A DNA stretch of 64,000 nt from an uncultured Flavobacteriaceae bacterium (GCA_947502975.1 CANNBV010000001.1:310001-374000); one strand, 5' to 3'; positions 8,608-18,637 are shown, counted from the stretch's first letter. The notes: generated from the sequence alone by a model not told the origin. Translations and numbers: made by a program.

Positions 8608-8640
8608 AACTACCTTCTCGATAAATAATTTTAATGCCTT

Positions 8641-9498
8641 TTAGTTTAATAATTCTTCTAGTTCAGTGGTCTTCCACTCTGGGTTCTTATCTATAAAATC
8701 TTTAAACATACCTATATGGCTGGAACCTCCAAGAATCATAATCTTATGATCTTCTTCTTTTAAAGACTTTTGAATTAAAGCGTACATATATAAATTACGT
8801 CTATACCATTCTGATGCTAAATATGCCCCAACAAAATTATTTTTATTACCGCCTTGGTTTGCAACACTCAAATACCAATTTAAATCTTCTTTTCGGCGTT
8901 TATTAGTATTTTGATGAAATAAAATTTCTGAAAGTGTTTTACCTGAAGCAAATAATTTATTTTCAAAAGTTTCAATACGTTCTAGTTCTAAACTGTCCTT
9001 TTTAATAAGGTTAAATTGTTTAGCTTTTTTCATTTGAGTAATAAGACTATCATAAGGAAAATCTGTTCTGTAATCTATAGCATACAGGCGTTTATGTTTC
9101 AAAATTTTACCAACTCTAAAACCCAATTGCACTATTTCATTTCTACTAGCTTCTTTATAATTTGCAGGAATGAAGGTGTCATAAATTGAGTCTAATCGAT
9201 GCTGCTTAGTGTATCGATATTCTACAAAAATTTTATCTGGATTAAAGTCTACTATGGCTTGTGATATATGTTCTAATTCTCTCTGGTTCTCATCAGTAAA
9301 AATATCTGGAATATTAATTTGTAAAATATCACCATTGTTCTTTGGGTTGAAATTAGCAAAGTGAAATGTTCCTATTAGAAGCGCGTTAACTTTTACATTT
9401 CCAGTTTCTAAGGACTTATTTTCCTCTACTATTTTAGAATTGTTATTTTGACAACATAGGCAAATAAAAATAATAAATAGAGTTAGATGTTTTTTCAT
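8641..9498 (-). CDS. DUF5694 lipoprotein
   Basis: A 285-residue protein with a short lipoprotein signal (LFIIFICLCC) followed by a domain that begins VNALLIGTFHFANFNPKNN and contains FNPDKIFVEYR and IMILGGSSHIGMF. This is the pattern of DUF5694, which I believe is related to the TraB/PrgY-type (erythromycin-esterase-like) fold because of the GTxHF and FVE motifs. No enzyme activity has been established to my knowledge. It lies 15 bases downstream of the serine hydrolase at 9514 in the same orientation and may share its transcript. Confidence 0.75.
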   Translation of the reverse strand: MKKHLTLFIIFICLCCQNNNSKIVEENKSLETGNVKVNALLIGTFHFANFNPKNNGDILQINIPDIFTDENQRELEHISQAIVDFNPDKIFVEYRYTKQHRLDSIYDTFIPANYKEASRNEIVQLGFRVGKILKHKRLYAIDYRTDFPYDSLITQMKKAKQFNLIKKDSLELERIETFENKLFASGKTLSEILFHQNTNKRRKEDLNWYLSVANQGGNKNNFVGAYLASEWYRRNLYMYALIQKSLKEEDHKIMILGGSSHIGMFKDFIDKNPEWKTTELEELLN

Positions 9499-9513
9499 TT
9501 GTTAAGCACGATA

Positions 9514-10914
9514 TTAATCTTCTAATTTTTCAATCTTACGTATCATTTCCTTAGCGTTACCATTTGTGCCTCCTAATTCTATAGCTTTAGTATAATTTTT
9601 TAATGCTAAATCGTAATTTTTATTGATTAAATAAGCCTCTCCTAAACTATCATATAAATTTGCATTATCAGGAAACTCTGTAGTAGCCAGTTGAAATATT
9701 TTAATTGCCTCATGGTTTTTTTTGAGTTCTAATAATTTATAACCTAGCCTATTTAATTCCGCTGGATTATCAAACGGATATTTTTTTGCTTCATTACTAT
9801 TTTTTAAATTGTAATAAGCTTTAACACCTAATTCTATATCTTCTACACACTCTTTTTCAATAGCTTGTGCAATTGATTTATAGGGCTTGCCTAACATAAT
9901 GTTGTGTATACTAGCAGAAGTTCTTACAACATTGCTTCCATTATTTGATAGCATTATAATTATAATGTCGTTTTTAAAATCATTTAAAAAAACAGACCTA
10001 TACTTATAACTCGTACCATTATGCCTTTGCAGGTCTAATTTCTTAAAATATTGGCCAAGAGAAGGTATTGCATTTTTTACAAATGGATCATGAAATAGGG
10101 TGTCAAATGATTTTTGAGAAATTAACTTGTTAGTATTCATAGCATCAATCCACTTGTATAAATCATTGATGTCTTGCCATAGCCATCCGCTTATGTACTC
10201 CATCTCAGGACATTCAACACCATCTAACCCATAGCAAGATGTTCTATTTCTGTGGTCAGGAGTAGGGTCAAAAACTGCACTTGTCATACCTAAAGGTTCC
10301 ACTATATTTTGCATAACAAATTCCTTATACGATAGATTTGTTATTTTTTCAATGATACGTTGTTGTATAAATACGCTATAATTATTATACTTAGAGTTTG
10401 TTCCTGGTTCGAAAAGAAGGCTATCAATTTTTTTAAGACTATTAAAAGCGGTTTCATCACTAGAAAAATCAACATCCTTAGGCATAGCAAAACCTCCTGC
10501 ATAGTTTAATAAATGTCTAATCTTTATTTTTTTTGACCATTTTGGTAGCCCTAATTCAAATTTTGAAATATAATCATCTAAGGATAGCTTACCTCGTTCT
10601 ACCAAAAGCATAATAGAAACTGCATTAAATTCCTTTGCTATTGAGCCAATATTAAAAATAGAAGCACTACTTAGTTTTGTGTTTTTTGATGCATTTGTAA
10701 ACCCAAAAGATTCTTGATAGATAATGGTATCTTTTTTAGCAACTAAAATATTTCCATTAAATATACCTTCTTTGTGCGCTTCACGAATAAAAGCGTCTAT
10801 TTCTTTTATATATTCTGGTTTTTGTTTTTCAACATCTTGTTTTTCTTTGCATGAATGAAAAACAAATGTTAGTAGAAGTATTGTTAAAACATTAAATTGG
10901 TTTAATAGTTTCAT
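9514..10914 (-). CDS. Beta-lactamase-fold serine hydrolase lipoprotein with TPR tail
   Basis: A 466-residue lipoprotein (Cys22 after FVFHS). Residues about 35-345 are a class C beta-lactamase/esterase fold with the catalytic Ser91-x-x-Lys94 in FNIGSIAKEF and a Tyr-x-Asn equivalent in SKYNNYSVFI. Residues about 380-466 form tetratricopeptide repeats, ending with LYDSLGEAYLINKNYDLALK. Such proteins act on peptides or esters outside the cytoplasm; most are not beta-lactamases in function. A second, shorter serine hydrolase follows upstream at 10974, probably in the same transcript. The His-Thr/Ser-Gly motif near the end of the catalytic domain is not obvious (QRHNGTSY is the best candidate). Confidence 0.85.
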   Translation of the reverse strand: MKLLNQFNVLTILLLTFVFHSCKEKQDVEKQKPEYIKEIDAFIREAHKEGIFNGNILVAKKDTIIYQESFGFTNASKNTKLSSASIFNIGSIAKEFNAVSIMLLVERGKLSLDDYISKFELGLPKWSKKIKIRHLLNYAGGFAMPKDVDFSSDETAFNSLKKIDSLLFEPGTNSKYNNYSVFIQQRIIEKITNLSYKEFVMQNIVEPLGMTSAVFDPTPDHRNRTSCYGLDGVECPEMEYISGWLWQDINDLYKWIDAMNTNKLISQKSFDTLFHDPFVKNAIPSLGQYFKKLDLQRHNGTSYKYRSVFLNDFKNDIIIIMLSNNGSNVVRTSASIHNIMLGKPYKSIAQAIEKECVEDIELGVKAYYNLKNSNEAKKYPFDNPAELNRLGYKLLELKKNHEAIKIFQLATTEFPDNANLYDSLGEAYLINKNYDLALKNYTKAIELGGTNGNAKEMIRKIEKLED

Positions 10915-10973
10915 AATGTGATATGTTTTTTCTAAAGGACTTTATTTAAAGTAATATGTTGCATTTCTTTAAA

Positions 10974-12188
10974 TCAATACTTTCCAATAACATTCCAAAT
11001 ACCCCAAAATACACTGCCACTGTTTTCTTTTTTAGAATCAGTATTGGCGACAAAAACCCTTCCTTTTTTGGTTTCAGTGTCAAAAAACAACATGGTATTG
11101 GTTCCAGGATCACCACCTGTATGCCCTATAACATTATATGCTAATTCTTTTTCCGTAAAGATCCCAACGTTATAATTTTTCTTCTTCGTAAAAGCGTTTT
11201 CTTCTAATTGAGATTTAAAGATTTCTTGATAACTTATTGCACTTAGAATAGAGCCATTACCAGAAAACCCTCTTATTAAATCAACTAGGAATTTACCTAA
11301 ATCTGTACTTGATGTAATTAATCCGCCATCTGGATATGACAGAATTTTGTAATAAGGTAATTCTAGTTCATCATAATATAATTTTGAATATCTAGTGGTG
11401 TCTACTTCTTCAAAAAACCAACTTGTAGAAGACATTTCTAAAGGTTGAAAAATATGTGTTTTGGTAAACTCATTAAATGATTGTTTTGAGGCATATTCTA
11501 TAATAAGTCCACATAATGCTGCTCCTATATTACTATATTCAAATAGTTCTCCTGGTTTTCTATTTGCAAATGTTTTAGCCTCATAATATTCTCCATCTTT
11601 CTTCAAAATCTTGGACATATAATCTGCTAAAGACATGAAATGATCTGATGGGTTTTGATAATAGGTTGTATACCTTTTGAGTGCTTCTGTAATAGAAATA
11701 TCATCTTTATTTGTATAACAAGTTTCTAAATAAATATCAGTATCTACTATTGAACTTGTATGGGTAGCTAATTGCCTAATGGTAATGACGTTATTCGGGT
11801 AATTAGGATTCACGACTTCAAAAGGTAAATAGTTGTTTACAGGGTCATCTAAATCTAGTAACTTTAATTCTTTTGCCTTTAGGAGCGCAACTCCAATAAA
11901 CATTTTAGAAACTGAAGCTATATTTATAATAGTATTCGTGGTGTATTTTTTCTTTGTGCTTATATCAGCATATCCAAAGCCTTTGTTGTATACTATACCT
12001 GTACTATCAACTATGGTTGCGGTGAAACCATTGAAAACGCCCAAATTATATAAGCTATCTAATTCTTTATCTATAGCTTTAAATTCAGTATCATTTACTT
12101 TTTCTGTATTCGAGTTACTTTTTTTACTTTTTTCTGTTTGACAAGAACAACAGAAAACTACTACCACAATAAAGATTAAGTTTTTCAT
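10974..12188 (-). CDS. Beta-lactamase-fold serine hydrolase lipoprotein
   Basis: A 404-residue protein. The frame stays open 23 codons further upstream, but the ATG at 12188 gives a proper lipoprotein signal with cysteines at 13, 14 and 16. The catalytic Ser92-x-x-Lys95 (IASVSKMF), the Tyr-Ser-Asn in LFEYSNIGAALCG and the His-Thr-Gly in GHTGGDPGT are all present, so the enzyme should be active. It belongs to the broad serine hydrolase/beta-lactamase-related group (EstB-like, D-aminopeptidase-like). It lies 25 bases after the stop of the repeat-containing TIG lipoprotein and 59 bases before the longer serine hydrolase, suggesting one minus-strand transcript of four genes. Confidence 0.87.
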   Translation of the reverse strand: MKNLIFIVVVVFCCSCQTEKSKKSNSNTEKVNDTEFKAIDKELDSLYNLGVFNGFTATIVDSTGIVYNKGFGYADISTKKKYTTNTIINIASVSKMFIGVALLKAKELKLLDLDDPVNNYLPFEVVNPNYPNNVITIRQLATHTSSIVDTDIYLETCYTNKDDISITEALKRYTTYYQNPSDHFMSLADYMSKILKKDGEYYEAKTFANRKPGELFEYSNIGAALCGLIIEYASKQSFNEFTKTHIFQPLEMSSTSWFFEEVDTTRYSKLYYDELELPYYKILSYPDGGLITSSTDLGKFLVDLIRGFSGNGSILSAISYQEIFKSQLEENAFTKKKNYNVGIFTEKELAYNVIGHTGGDPGTNTMLFFDTETKKGRVFVANTDSKKENSGSVFWGIWNVIGKY

Positions 12189-12213
12189 GAATTTGAGCTT
12201 TTTTATGATCACA

Positions 12214-13425
12214 TTAATTAGCAGATATAATAGGCGCACTAAACACATCTGTACCATCGCCAGTTATAAATGAAAACGAAGGGTCTATGGGTTTAAAACT
12301 TAATTCAAGTGATGTTAAATTAAGCTTTATATAATTAGGATCTGTATTATTGAAAAATGCAATATATTCATTAGTTTTAGGACTATAAATAGCACCTAAG
12401 ATATCACCGCCATTAAATCCATCTGAAATAAGATTTAGTTCTCCTGTTTCAATATTTAATTCAACTAGAGAACTAAGACGCTCATAAATAAGATAAACTT
12501 TTCCGTTATTATCAATTACTGGTGCGCTAAATACGTCTGTACCATCACCAATTATAAATGAAAATGATGGATCTATGGGTTCAAAACTTAATTCAAGTGT
12601 CGTTAAATTGAGTTTTATGTAATTAGGGTCTGTATTATTATATAACGCAATGTATTCATTAGTTTGTGAGTTAAAAATAGCACCTAAGATATCACCGCCA
12701 TTAAATCCATCTGAAATAAGATTTAGTTCTCCTGTTTCAATATTTAATTCAACTAAAGAACTAAGGCGTTCATAAATAAGATAAACTTTTCCATTATCAT
12801 CAATTACTGGTGCACTGAATACGTCTGTACCATCACCAACTATCAATGAAAATGATGGGTCTATGGCATGGAAAGTTGGTTCTCCTGTGTTTAAATCTAT
12901 TACTATATAATTAGGATCAGTATTGTTGAAAAACACAATATATTCATTAGTTTGCGAATTGTAAACGGCACCTATTGTGTCTCCACCATTTGCTATTCCA
13001 TCTCTTGTGACCTCTAATTCTCCTGTTTCTATATCTAATTTTACTATAAAACCTTGAGATTCATAATAGAGGTATACATTTTCAGTATTTGAATTATCTT
13101 CAATAACTAAACTTCCAATCACTTGTGTAATATTGTTGAAGCTAAGTGTGATGTCACCTGAGAGTGCATTTTCTGGCACTTCTACTTTTAACGAATTAGC
13201 ACTTATTTCATTAATAATGCCTAAAGCATCACCTGTAAAGGTTACAATATAATTTTCATTTTCAGAAAAGCCAGAACCGTTTATGGTCAATATATCCCCT
13301 ACACTTATGGGTTCTGCTGGAAGAGAAATATCTGTTGGAAATGAAGTTGTTTCTTGTTCTATTGTTTCATTAGTTGAACAAGATAAGATTAAAGTTAGTA
13401 CTACTAAGGTTAAGATTTTTTTCAT
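12214..13425 (-). CDS. IPT/TIG-domain lipoprotein with three tandem 96-residue repeats
   Basis: A 403-residue lipoprotein (Cys16 after LTLILS). Residues about 30-110 form an IPT/TIG immunoglobulin-like domain (SVGDILTINGSGFSENENYI). From residue 117 to the end there are three tandem repeats of 96-97 residues, each with VYLxYE, LxIETGELxxxxDG, NEYIxxxNNTDPNYI and GDGTDVFSAP. Units 2 and 3 are nearly identical and unit 1 is diverged. The repeats look like incomplete beta-propeller or YVTN-like blades. It heads the minus-strand group with the two serine hydrolases. No function can be named. The protein ends within the third unit (94 residues). Confidence 0.8.
   Translation of the reverse strand: MKKILTLVVLTLILSCSTNETIEQETTSFPTDISLPAEPISVGDILTINGSGFSENENYIVTFTGDALGIINEISANSLKVEVPENALSGDITLSFNNITQVIGSLVIEDNSNTENVYLYYESQGFIVKLDIETGELEVTRDGIANGGDTIGAVYNSQTNEYIVFFNNTDPNYIVIDLNTGEPTFHAIDPSFSLIVGDGTDVFSAPVIDDNGKVYLIYERLSSLVELNIETGELNLISDGFNGGDILGAIFNSQTNEYIALYNNTDPNYIKLNLTTLELSFEPIDPSFSFIIGDGTDVFSAPVIDNNGKVYLIYERLSSLVELNIETGELNLISDGFNGGDILGAIYSPKTNEYIAFFNNTDPNYIKLNLTSLELSFKPIDPSFSFITGDGTDVFSAPIISAN
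12217..13077 (-). repeat. Tandem 288-bp coding repeat
   Basis: Three head-to-tail units lie at 12787-13077, 12499-12786 and 12217-12498 inside the TIG lipoprotein gene. The second and third (in reading order) are close to identical in DNA, including long shared stretches around the GDGTDVFSAP and NNTDPNYI codons, which points to recent duplication or gene conversion. Confidence 0.85.
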
Positions 13426-13624
13426 GATTTTTGGGGTTAGTTTGTGAGACCAAGAGAGGTTTGGTGTTATATTAAGATATCGTCAAAGCTATATTAAAAA
13501 GTGAGTTTTTACACTTTTAAACCTTTAGTTGTCTTTGCGTTTTATAAAATGAATGATAAGATTAACCCGTTATTAATAGTGTTTCTGGTAAAAAGGGTAT
13601 CTTTCCAACAAAAAAATAAAGCTT

Positions 13625-15340
13625 TTGTATTTTGTAAAATATAATACTCTGAAAAGACGATTCTTTTTAAAAAACAACGTTTCTCTTATAAACATTTTAA
13701 TAGTTATTCTCTTCCTAATTATAGGTAATCAATCATTTTCACAAACAAATGCTGAAGAGGAAAAAATAGATATAAATCGTTTACAAGGAAAAGACTACCC
13801 AACGCTTGAGAAAGCATTTTGGCAATTACAGAGTCAAAAAAACTTAGAAAGTGCGAAAGAATATGCTAGTGCTTACTTGCATAAAGCAAAAAGCGAAAAG
13901 GACATAGAGGAAATTGCCAATGCATATTATATGCTGATATATTCATCGCATTGGGATGTATCTAAAGTTTATGTAGACTCTATAATTGCAGTTACTAAAG
14001 ACAATATAAATTACAATCAACCAGCAAAAGCCTATATACTTAAAGCTAATGATTACGGTGCTAATGGTCAATACAAAGAAGCATTTATTGCATTAGACAA
14101 AGCATATTTTTGTGCAAAAACTAGTGGTAATATAGAGCAGCTGTACGGCATAAAATATTTTATAACACGATTAAAAACAGATGTAGGAGATTATCAATCT
14201 AACTTAAGTACCTTAAAAGATATTATCTCTTATCACAAAGAAAAGGGTAATACTCGTCAATATATTATAACATCATGGGCCTATGCGAATAATTTTAATT
14301 TGCTAAAAGAACCTGATTCTGCATTAGTAATAAATAAAGAAATAATACCACTGAGTTTAAAAACAAGAGATAGTGTTATCTACAATAAACTTTTATTATC
14401 TACAGCTATTTCATATTATGAAAAAGAAAATTTTAAGCCCAGCTTAGACAGTATATTAAAACTTAGAGAATTAAATAAAAAAAAGGATTTTGGAAGTAGT
14501 ATAAATGTTTTAATGAATCTTTATCAAGGTAAAATATACTTGAAGCAACATGAAGATGAACTTGCTATTAAAAATTTTAAAAAAGTAGACTCAATTTCTA
14601 CTATTAAAAACTATTTCCACTCTTTAATTCGAGAAAATTATACACTAATGTATAATTATTATAAAGAAAAGAAGGATATTAAAAACCAATTAAAATACAT
14701 TAATAAACTTTTGGTTACAGATAGTATTTTAGATAGTGATTATGCCTATTTAGCTAAAAATATAAATAGTAAATACACTACACCAAACCTTGTTTTAGAA
14801 AAACAGAATATTATTAAATCTCTTAAAAAGACAGGTAATACCAGAAAAATAGTTATAAGTGTTTTAGGGTTAATATGTGTGCTTTTGGTAATAGCACTAT
14901 TTAGAAATAATAGAAAAAAGAAGTATTACAAAAAGTTTAGCAAAGAATTAGGTGTTAGAAAAAAAGGCAACAATCATACGATTAATAATGAAACCACAAA
15001 AAAAATACTTACAAGCTTAGCTAATTTAGAGCATTCAAAAGCGTTTTTAAATAAAGATTTTAGCCTTCCCGTTTTAGCCAAATTACTAAACACCAATACG
15101 TCTTATTTATCTAGGATAATTAATGACCACAAAAATCAAACATTTAAACAGTATTTAATTGATTTACGGATAAATGAATTAATTAAGAATTTAGATGAAA
15201 ACCCAGTTATGAGGAAATATTCAATTGAAGCATTAGCAGATTCTATTGGGTATAAAAACCCTTCTTCTTTTACAAGAATTTTTAAAAACTATACAGGAGT
15301 AAGTCCTTCAGAATATTTAAAGAAAAACTACTCTGAATAG
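13625..15340 (+). CDS. TPR - transmembrane - AraC-type regulator
   Basis: A 571-residue membrane-spanning regulator. An N-terminal signal/anchor (about residues 20-38, ending QSFSQ) is followed by about 370 residues of helical TPR-like repeats, then a transmembrane segment (about 416-435, VISVLGLICVLLVIALF) and a C-terminal AraC helix-turn-helix (about 470-565, with NTNTSYLSRIINDHKNQTF and YKNPSSFTRIFKNYTGVSPS). The layout implies that the periplasmic TPR part senses a signal and the cytoplasmic part binds DNA. No ATG exists between the upstream in-frame stop at 13589 and the anchor; TTG at 13625 is the only sensible start. It faces away from the TIG/serine-hydrolase group, a possible target. 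Confidence 0.82.
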   Translation: MYFVKYNTLKRRFFLKNNVSLINILIVILFLIIGNQSFSQTNAEEEKIDINRLQGKDYPTLEKAFWQLQSQKNLESAKEYASAYLHKAKSEKDIEEIANAYYMLIYSSHWDVSKVYVDSIIAVTKDNINYNQPAKAYILKANDYGANGQYKEAFIALDKAYFCAKTSGNIEQLYGIKYFITRLKTDVGDYQSNLSTLKDIISYHKEKGNTRQYIITSWAYANNFNLLKEPDSALVINKEIIPLSLKTRDSVIYNKLLLSTAISYYEKENFKPSLDSILKLRELNKKKDFGSSINVLMNLYQGKIYLKQHEDELAIKNFKKVDSISTIKNYFHSLIRENYTLMYNYYKEKKDIKNQLKYINKLLVTDSILDSDYAYLAKNINSKYTTPNLVLEKQNIIKSLKKTGNTRKIVISVLGLICVLLVIALFRNNRKKKYYKKFSKELGVRKKGNNHTINNETTKKILTSLANLEHSKAFLNKDFSLPVLAKLLNTNTSYLSRIINDHKNQTFKQYLIDLRINELIKNLDENPVMRKYSIEALADSIGYKNPSSFTRIFKNYTGVSPSEYLKKNYSE

Positions 15341-15354
15341 CGTAGTATTACGTG

Positions 15355-17706
15355 TTATTTAGAAATATTTATTGTTCTTTTAGCCTCATTACCAAACTCA
15401 TCAACAACAGTAATTAGATGTTTTCCCTGTTTTGGTTTTACAGCCAATTCATGGATGTCCTTTGTACTCCCAACAAAGGTTTCATCAACATACCAAAATA
15501 CAGTGCTTTCTGGTTTTGAGTGTGCTAGTTTTAAAATGAGATCGTTAGTTTTACCATCAAAGTCTTTAGGCAAAAAAATAGTATTATTAGCTTTAGGATA
15601 GATAAAATCAATAGAAACGGAAGCATCGCCTAAACAGTCATTTCTAAATTTTGGTAGTGGTTTATAAAACGGATTTTTAGTTTTGTAATAATAGGCCATA
15701 AGCGGTGGCAGGACAAACCAAGATTTATGGGTGATGTTTGATACATCTTCACAAGACGAATTCACCTGATAGTTTTCACTTTGATCTACATGTACTAAAA
15801 CATGAAACGGACAAGGTTTTGTTTTCAGGCCACTTAATTGTATGTGTTTTTCTTCAACACGATCACAATTTGATGAAGCTCTATAGCCACTTAATTTGCA
15901 TATAGAAACCTCTTGCATTTCATCGAAAGGTTTTGCAAACCAATCGCTATTTGGAAGCACATCAAACACATCGAAAAGTATAGGAGCAGCGGTTTGCACG
16001 CCAACCAATCCAGGACGTCCTTCACCATCAGCATTTCCAACCCAAACACCAACAACATAATCTTTTGTAGAGCCTATAGCCCAAGCATCTCTGAAGCCAA
16101 AACTGGTGCCTGTTTTCCAAGCAATTTGTTTAGAACTATCGAAAAACTCCCAACTTTCATCGCTTTCAGGCCTGTTTACTTCTTTTAAACTTTCGTAAGT
16201 CAAGTAAATAGAAGCGGCATCAAAAAGTGTTTTATCTGATGTTTTTTGCCCAAAATCAATCACATCTGAAGCTAAAAATGTAGGTTCGCAAAATTCATTT
16301 TTATAATATTCACTTGAGGTTTCAGAAAAATGATTCAATGTTGATGACAGTGATGCATAACTTTTACATAAATCCCAAAGGTTACTTTCTGCACCACCTA
16401 GCACAAGTGACAAGCCATAATGATTTGCTGAGTATTTTAAATCTTTAAGCTGCAATTGTTTTAAATAATGATGAAATCGATCCAACCCAAACTCCTGCAA
16501 CATTCTAACAGCCGGAACATTCAAAGATTTTGATAATGCCTTACTTGCATGTACAGCACCGTCATAGGTTTTGTCGTAATTTTCAGGATTATAATTTCCA
16601 AATTGTGTTGGTACATCGGCTACTAGAGTATGAGGCAATAAATCGCCACTATCCAACATAGCAGCATATAGAAAAGGTTTTAAAATACTACCAGTACTAC
16701 GAGGTTTATCAATAATATCTACATGGTTTTGATGCATCTTATCTGTTGGCGTATTGCCCACATAGGCTAAAACTTGTCGTGTGTGTACATCTAAAACAAG
16801 CACCGCAGCATTGTAAATTTCATTTTGACTTAGTTGCTCATAATGTGTCTTCACAATATAATTTACCTGTTCTTGAAGTGTTTTGTCAATAGTTGTTTTT
16901 ACAAATTCTCCATATTTTTTTTTACTCACCTTTTGTAAAAAATGCGGAGCGGTTTGAGGTAACGGATATGGTTTTTGTGGTAGACCTTCAACAACAGACA
17001 ATTCATAAGTAAGTGTGTCAATAAGCGAGTTTTCAAGTAATTTTTTTAAAAGCTTGTTACGTTTTTTAAGTAATCGCTCTTGATTTTTCCCAGGATAAAT
17101 AAGGCTAGGTGCGTTTGGTAAAACTGCCAAAGTTGCACTTTCTGCCCAGGATAAATCATTAGCATTTCTATTAAAATAACGCCATGAAGCAGCATCCAAA
17201 CCTACAACATTTCCGCCAAAAGGTGCATTACTGCTATAATATGCTAAAATTTTAGCTTTAGATTCACGAAACTCCAGTCGTGTTGCTAGAATCAACTCCT
17301 TTAATTTTTCAAAATAAGTGCGTTGTTGCCCTTTTCTAGACAAGCGAACCACCTGTTGTGTTATTGTACTACCTCCACGTTTTACACTGCCTGATTTTAA
17401 ATTATCTCGTAATGCTTTGAATATTGAAATAGGATTAAACCCCGGATGTTTATAAAAATATTCATCTTCAAACTGAATAATACAGGTCTTAAATTTTTCT
17501 GGAATACTATCGTTATGCGGAAACCGCCATTGGCCGTCTGTAGCTATATGTGCGGCCAATAAGTGATTGTTGGTACTTGTAATTACGGTTGCCGTTGGGT
17601 CTTTAAATAATTGTTTAGGTAAGCAAAAATAATAGGCTACAAAAAGGATAGCTAAAATTATAAATTTAACTTTTCGTTTTTTTATATAGCCTATTATTTT
17701 ATTCAT
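15355..17706 (-). CDS. pbpC: Penicillin-binding protein 1C
   Basis: A 783-residue bifunctional class A penicillin-binding protein of the 1C type. After one N-terminal membrane segment come the glycosyltransferase motifs (EDEYFYKHPGF with Glu80, then RGGSTITQQ near 110), the transpeptidase Ser340-x-x-Lys343 (STGSILKPF) and the KTG triad in WKTGTSFGFRDAW. A C-terminal PBP1C-specific domain closes the protein (SIDFIYPKANNTIFLP onward). In Proteobacteria pbpC pairs with the alpha-2-macroglobulin gene yfhM; the same pairing is seen here with an SH3-like gene between them. The order A2M, SH3, pbpC on one strand suggests joint expression. Confidence 0.95.
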   Translation of the reverse strand: MNKIIGYIKKRKVKFIILAILFVAYYFCLPKQLFKDPTATVITSTNNHLLAAHIATDGQWRFPHNDSIPEKFKTCIIQFEDEYFYKHPGFNPISIFKALRDNLKSGSVKRGGSTITQQVVRLSRKGQQRTYFEKLKELILATRLEFRESKAKILAYYSSNAPFGGNVVGLDAASWRYFNRNANDLSWAESATLAVLPNAPSLIYPGKNQERLLKKRNKLLKKLLENSLIDTLTYELSVVEGLPQKPYPLPQTAPHFLQKVSKKKYGEFVKTTIDKTLQEQVNYIVKTHYEQLSQNEIYNAAVLVLDVHTRQVLAYVGNTPTDKMHQNHVDIIDKPRSTGSILKPFLYAAMLDSGDLLPHTLVADVPTQFGNYNPENYDKTYDGAVHASKALSKSLNVPAVRMLQEFGLDRFHHYLKQLQLKDLKYSANHYGLSLVLGGAESNLWDLCKSYASLSSTLNHFSETSSEYYKNEFCEPTFLASDVIDFGQKTSDKTLFDAASIYLTYESLKEVNRPESDESWEFFDSSKQIAWKTGTSFGFRDAWAIGSTKDYVVGVWVGNADGEGRPGLVGVQTAAPILFDVFDVLPNSDWFAKPFDEMQEVSICKLSGYRASSNCDRVEEKHIQLSGLKTKPCPFHVLVHVDQSENYQVNSSCEDVSNITHKSWFVLPPLMAYYYKTKNPFYKPLPKFRNDCLGDASVSIDFIYPKANNTIFLPKDFDGKTNDLILKLAHSKPESTVFWYVDETFVGSTKDIHELAVKPKQGKHLITVVDEFGNEAKRTINISK

Positions 17707-17719
17707 TTACTCTGTAAAC

Positions 17720-18589
17720 TTAACTAGATACTGGAATATCAAATCCTATAATTTTTTCTACTTTTTTATTCTCAAGTGTAGTGAAAATAATCTTAAAGTA
17801 TATCTTACTTGTTACTATTTTAGAAGATCCTTCATTAATTTTTTTATCATCTTTAACTAAGTTATACCATTCCTCTCCGCACTGATCTTTTACCGTTTGT
17901 TTAAATTCATTCATGTCTACTTCAATAAATGTATTCGAAGCTTTATTTCCGTATGAAATGGTTTTAAATACACTTGCTTTGTGTTTAGGTTGTAAAGATT
18001 CCCAGGCAGAATAAAAGTGTTTCCAATCCTCTATAAGGCATTGAGGGCCATCTGTTGATATGGCAATACTGTTTTGATACCTTTGAAAGACTTTAATACT
18101 TTTATATTTTGAGTGATGCCGTATTCTTAGAGTTTTATTTTTTAAAGTTTCTCCAAACTCAATGAATGCATCAATAGATTCCACATCGTGAATAGAAACC
18201 TGAGGATCTCCAATAATTTCAGCTTCAAGATCATCGAACTCTATTTTAAAATCTTCAAAATCAATACTAAATCGTTTTTCGATTTTTTCATCGGTTAAAA
18301 AACCATTAAACACATAACCTGTTCTGTTGTTGTGTAAATCGTCAGTACAGGTCACTTTTACCCATTCTCCAGAAATCACTTCATTATTATCTTGAACGTC
18401 TAACTTTAAATTGGTGCGTTCCGTAACTTCTAAGGCAGTACCATAAACCAATTTGTCAACACGCTTAGAGCCTTGATTTGGGGTTTCTCTTAAAAACAAG
18501 CCATTATCAGCGTTTACGTATCTTATTTCTTGTGCTTTAGCAAAGTTGAATGCTAATATTACGATTATAATTTGAATATATCTTTTCAT
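17720..18589 (-). CDS. Secreted SH3-like domain protein
   Basis: A 289-residue protein with an N-terminal signal peptide (IIIVILAFNFAKA). Residues about 20-105 resemble a bacterial SH3 domain (VNADNGLFLRETPNQGSKRV and GEWVKVTCTDDLHNNRTGYVFNGFL). The remainder (about 110-289) has no family I recognise. It lies 13 bases upstream of pbpC and downstream of the A2M gene, so a role at the cell wall is plausible. SH3-like domains bind peptidoglycan or peptides in the periplasm. This is inferred from position and domain. Confidence 0.7.
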   Translation of the reverse strand: MKRYIQIIIVILAFNFAKAQEIRYVNADNGLFLRETPNQGSKRVDKLVYGTALEVTERTNLKLDVQDNNEVISGEWVKVTCTDDLHNNRTGYVFNGFLTDEKIEKRFSIDFEDFKIEFDDLEAEIIGDPQVSIHDVESIDAFIEFGETLKNKTLRIRHHSKYKSIKVFQRYQNSIAISTDGPQCLIEDWKHFYSAWESLQPKHKASVFKTISYGNKASNTFIEVDMNEFKQTVKDQCGEEWYNLVKDDKKINEGSSKIVTSKIYFKIIFTTLENKKVEKIIGFDIPVSS

Positions 18590-18637
18590 TTTTTTAAGTG
18601 TTTTTGAGCGTCTTTTTGGACATAAAATTCCTGTGTT

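Noticed and set aside
9514-12188. Serine hydrolases as antibiotic-resistance beta-lactamases
   Set aside because: The SxxK and YxN motifs show the fold only; lipoprotein anchoring, the TPR tail and the paired arrangement fit peptidase/esterase relatives better.
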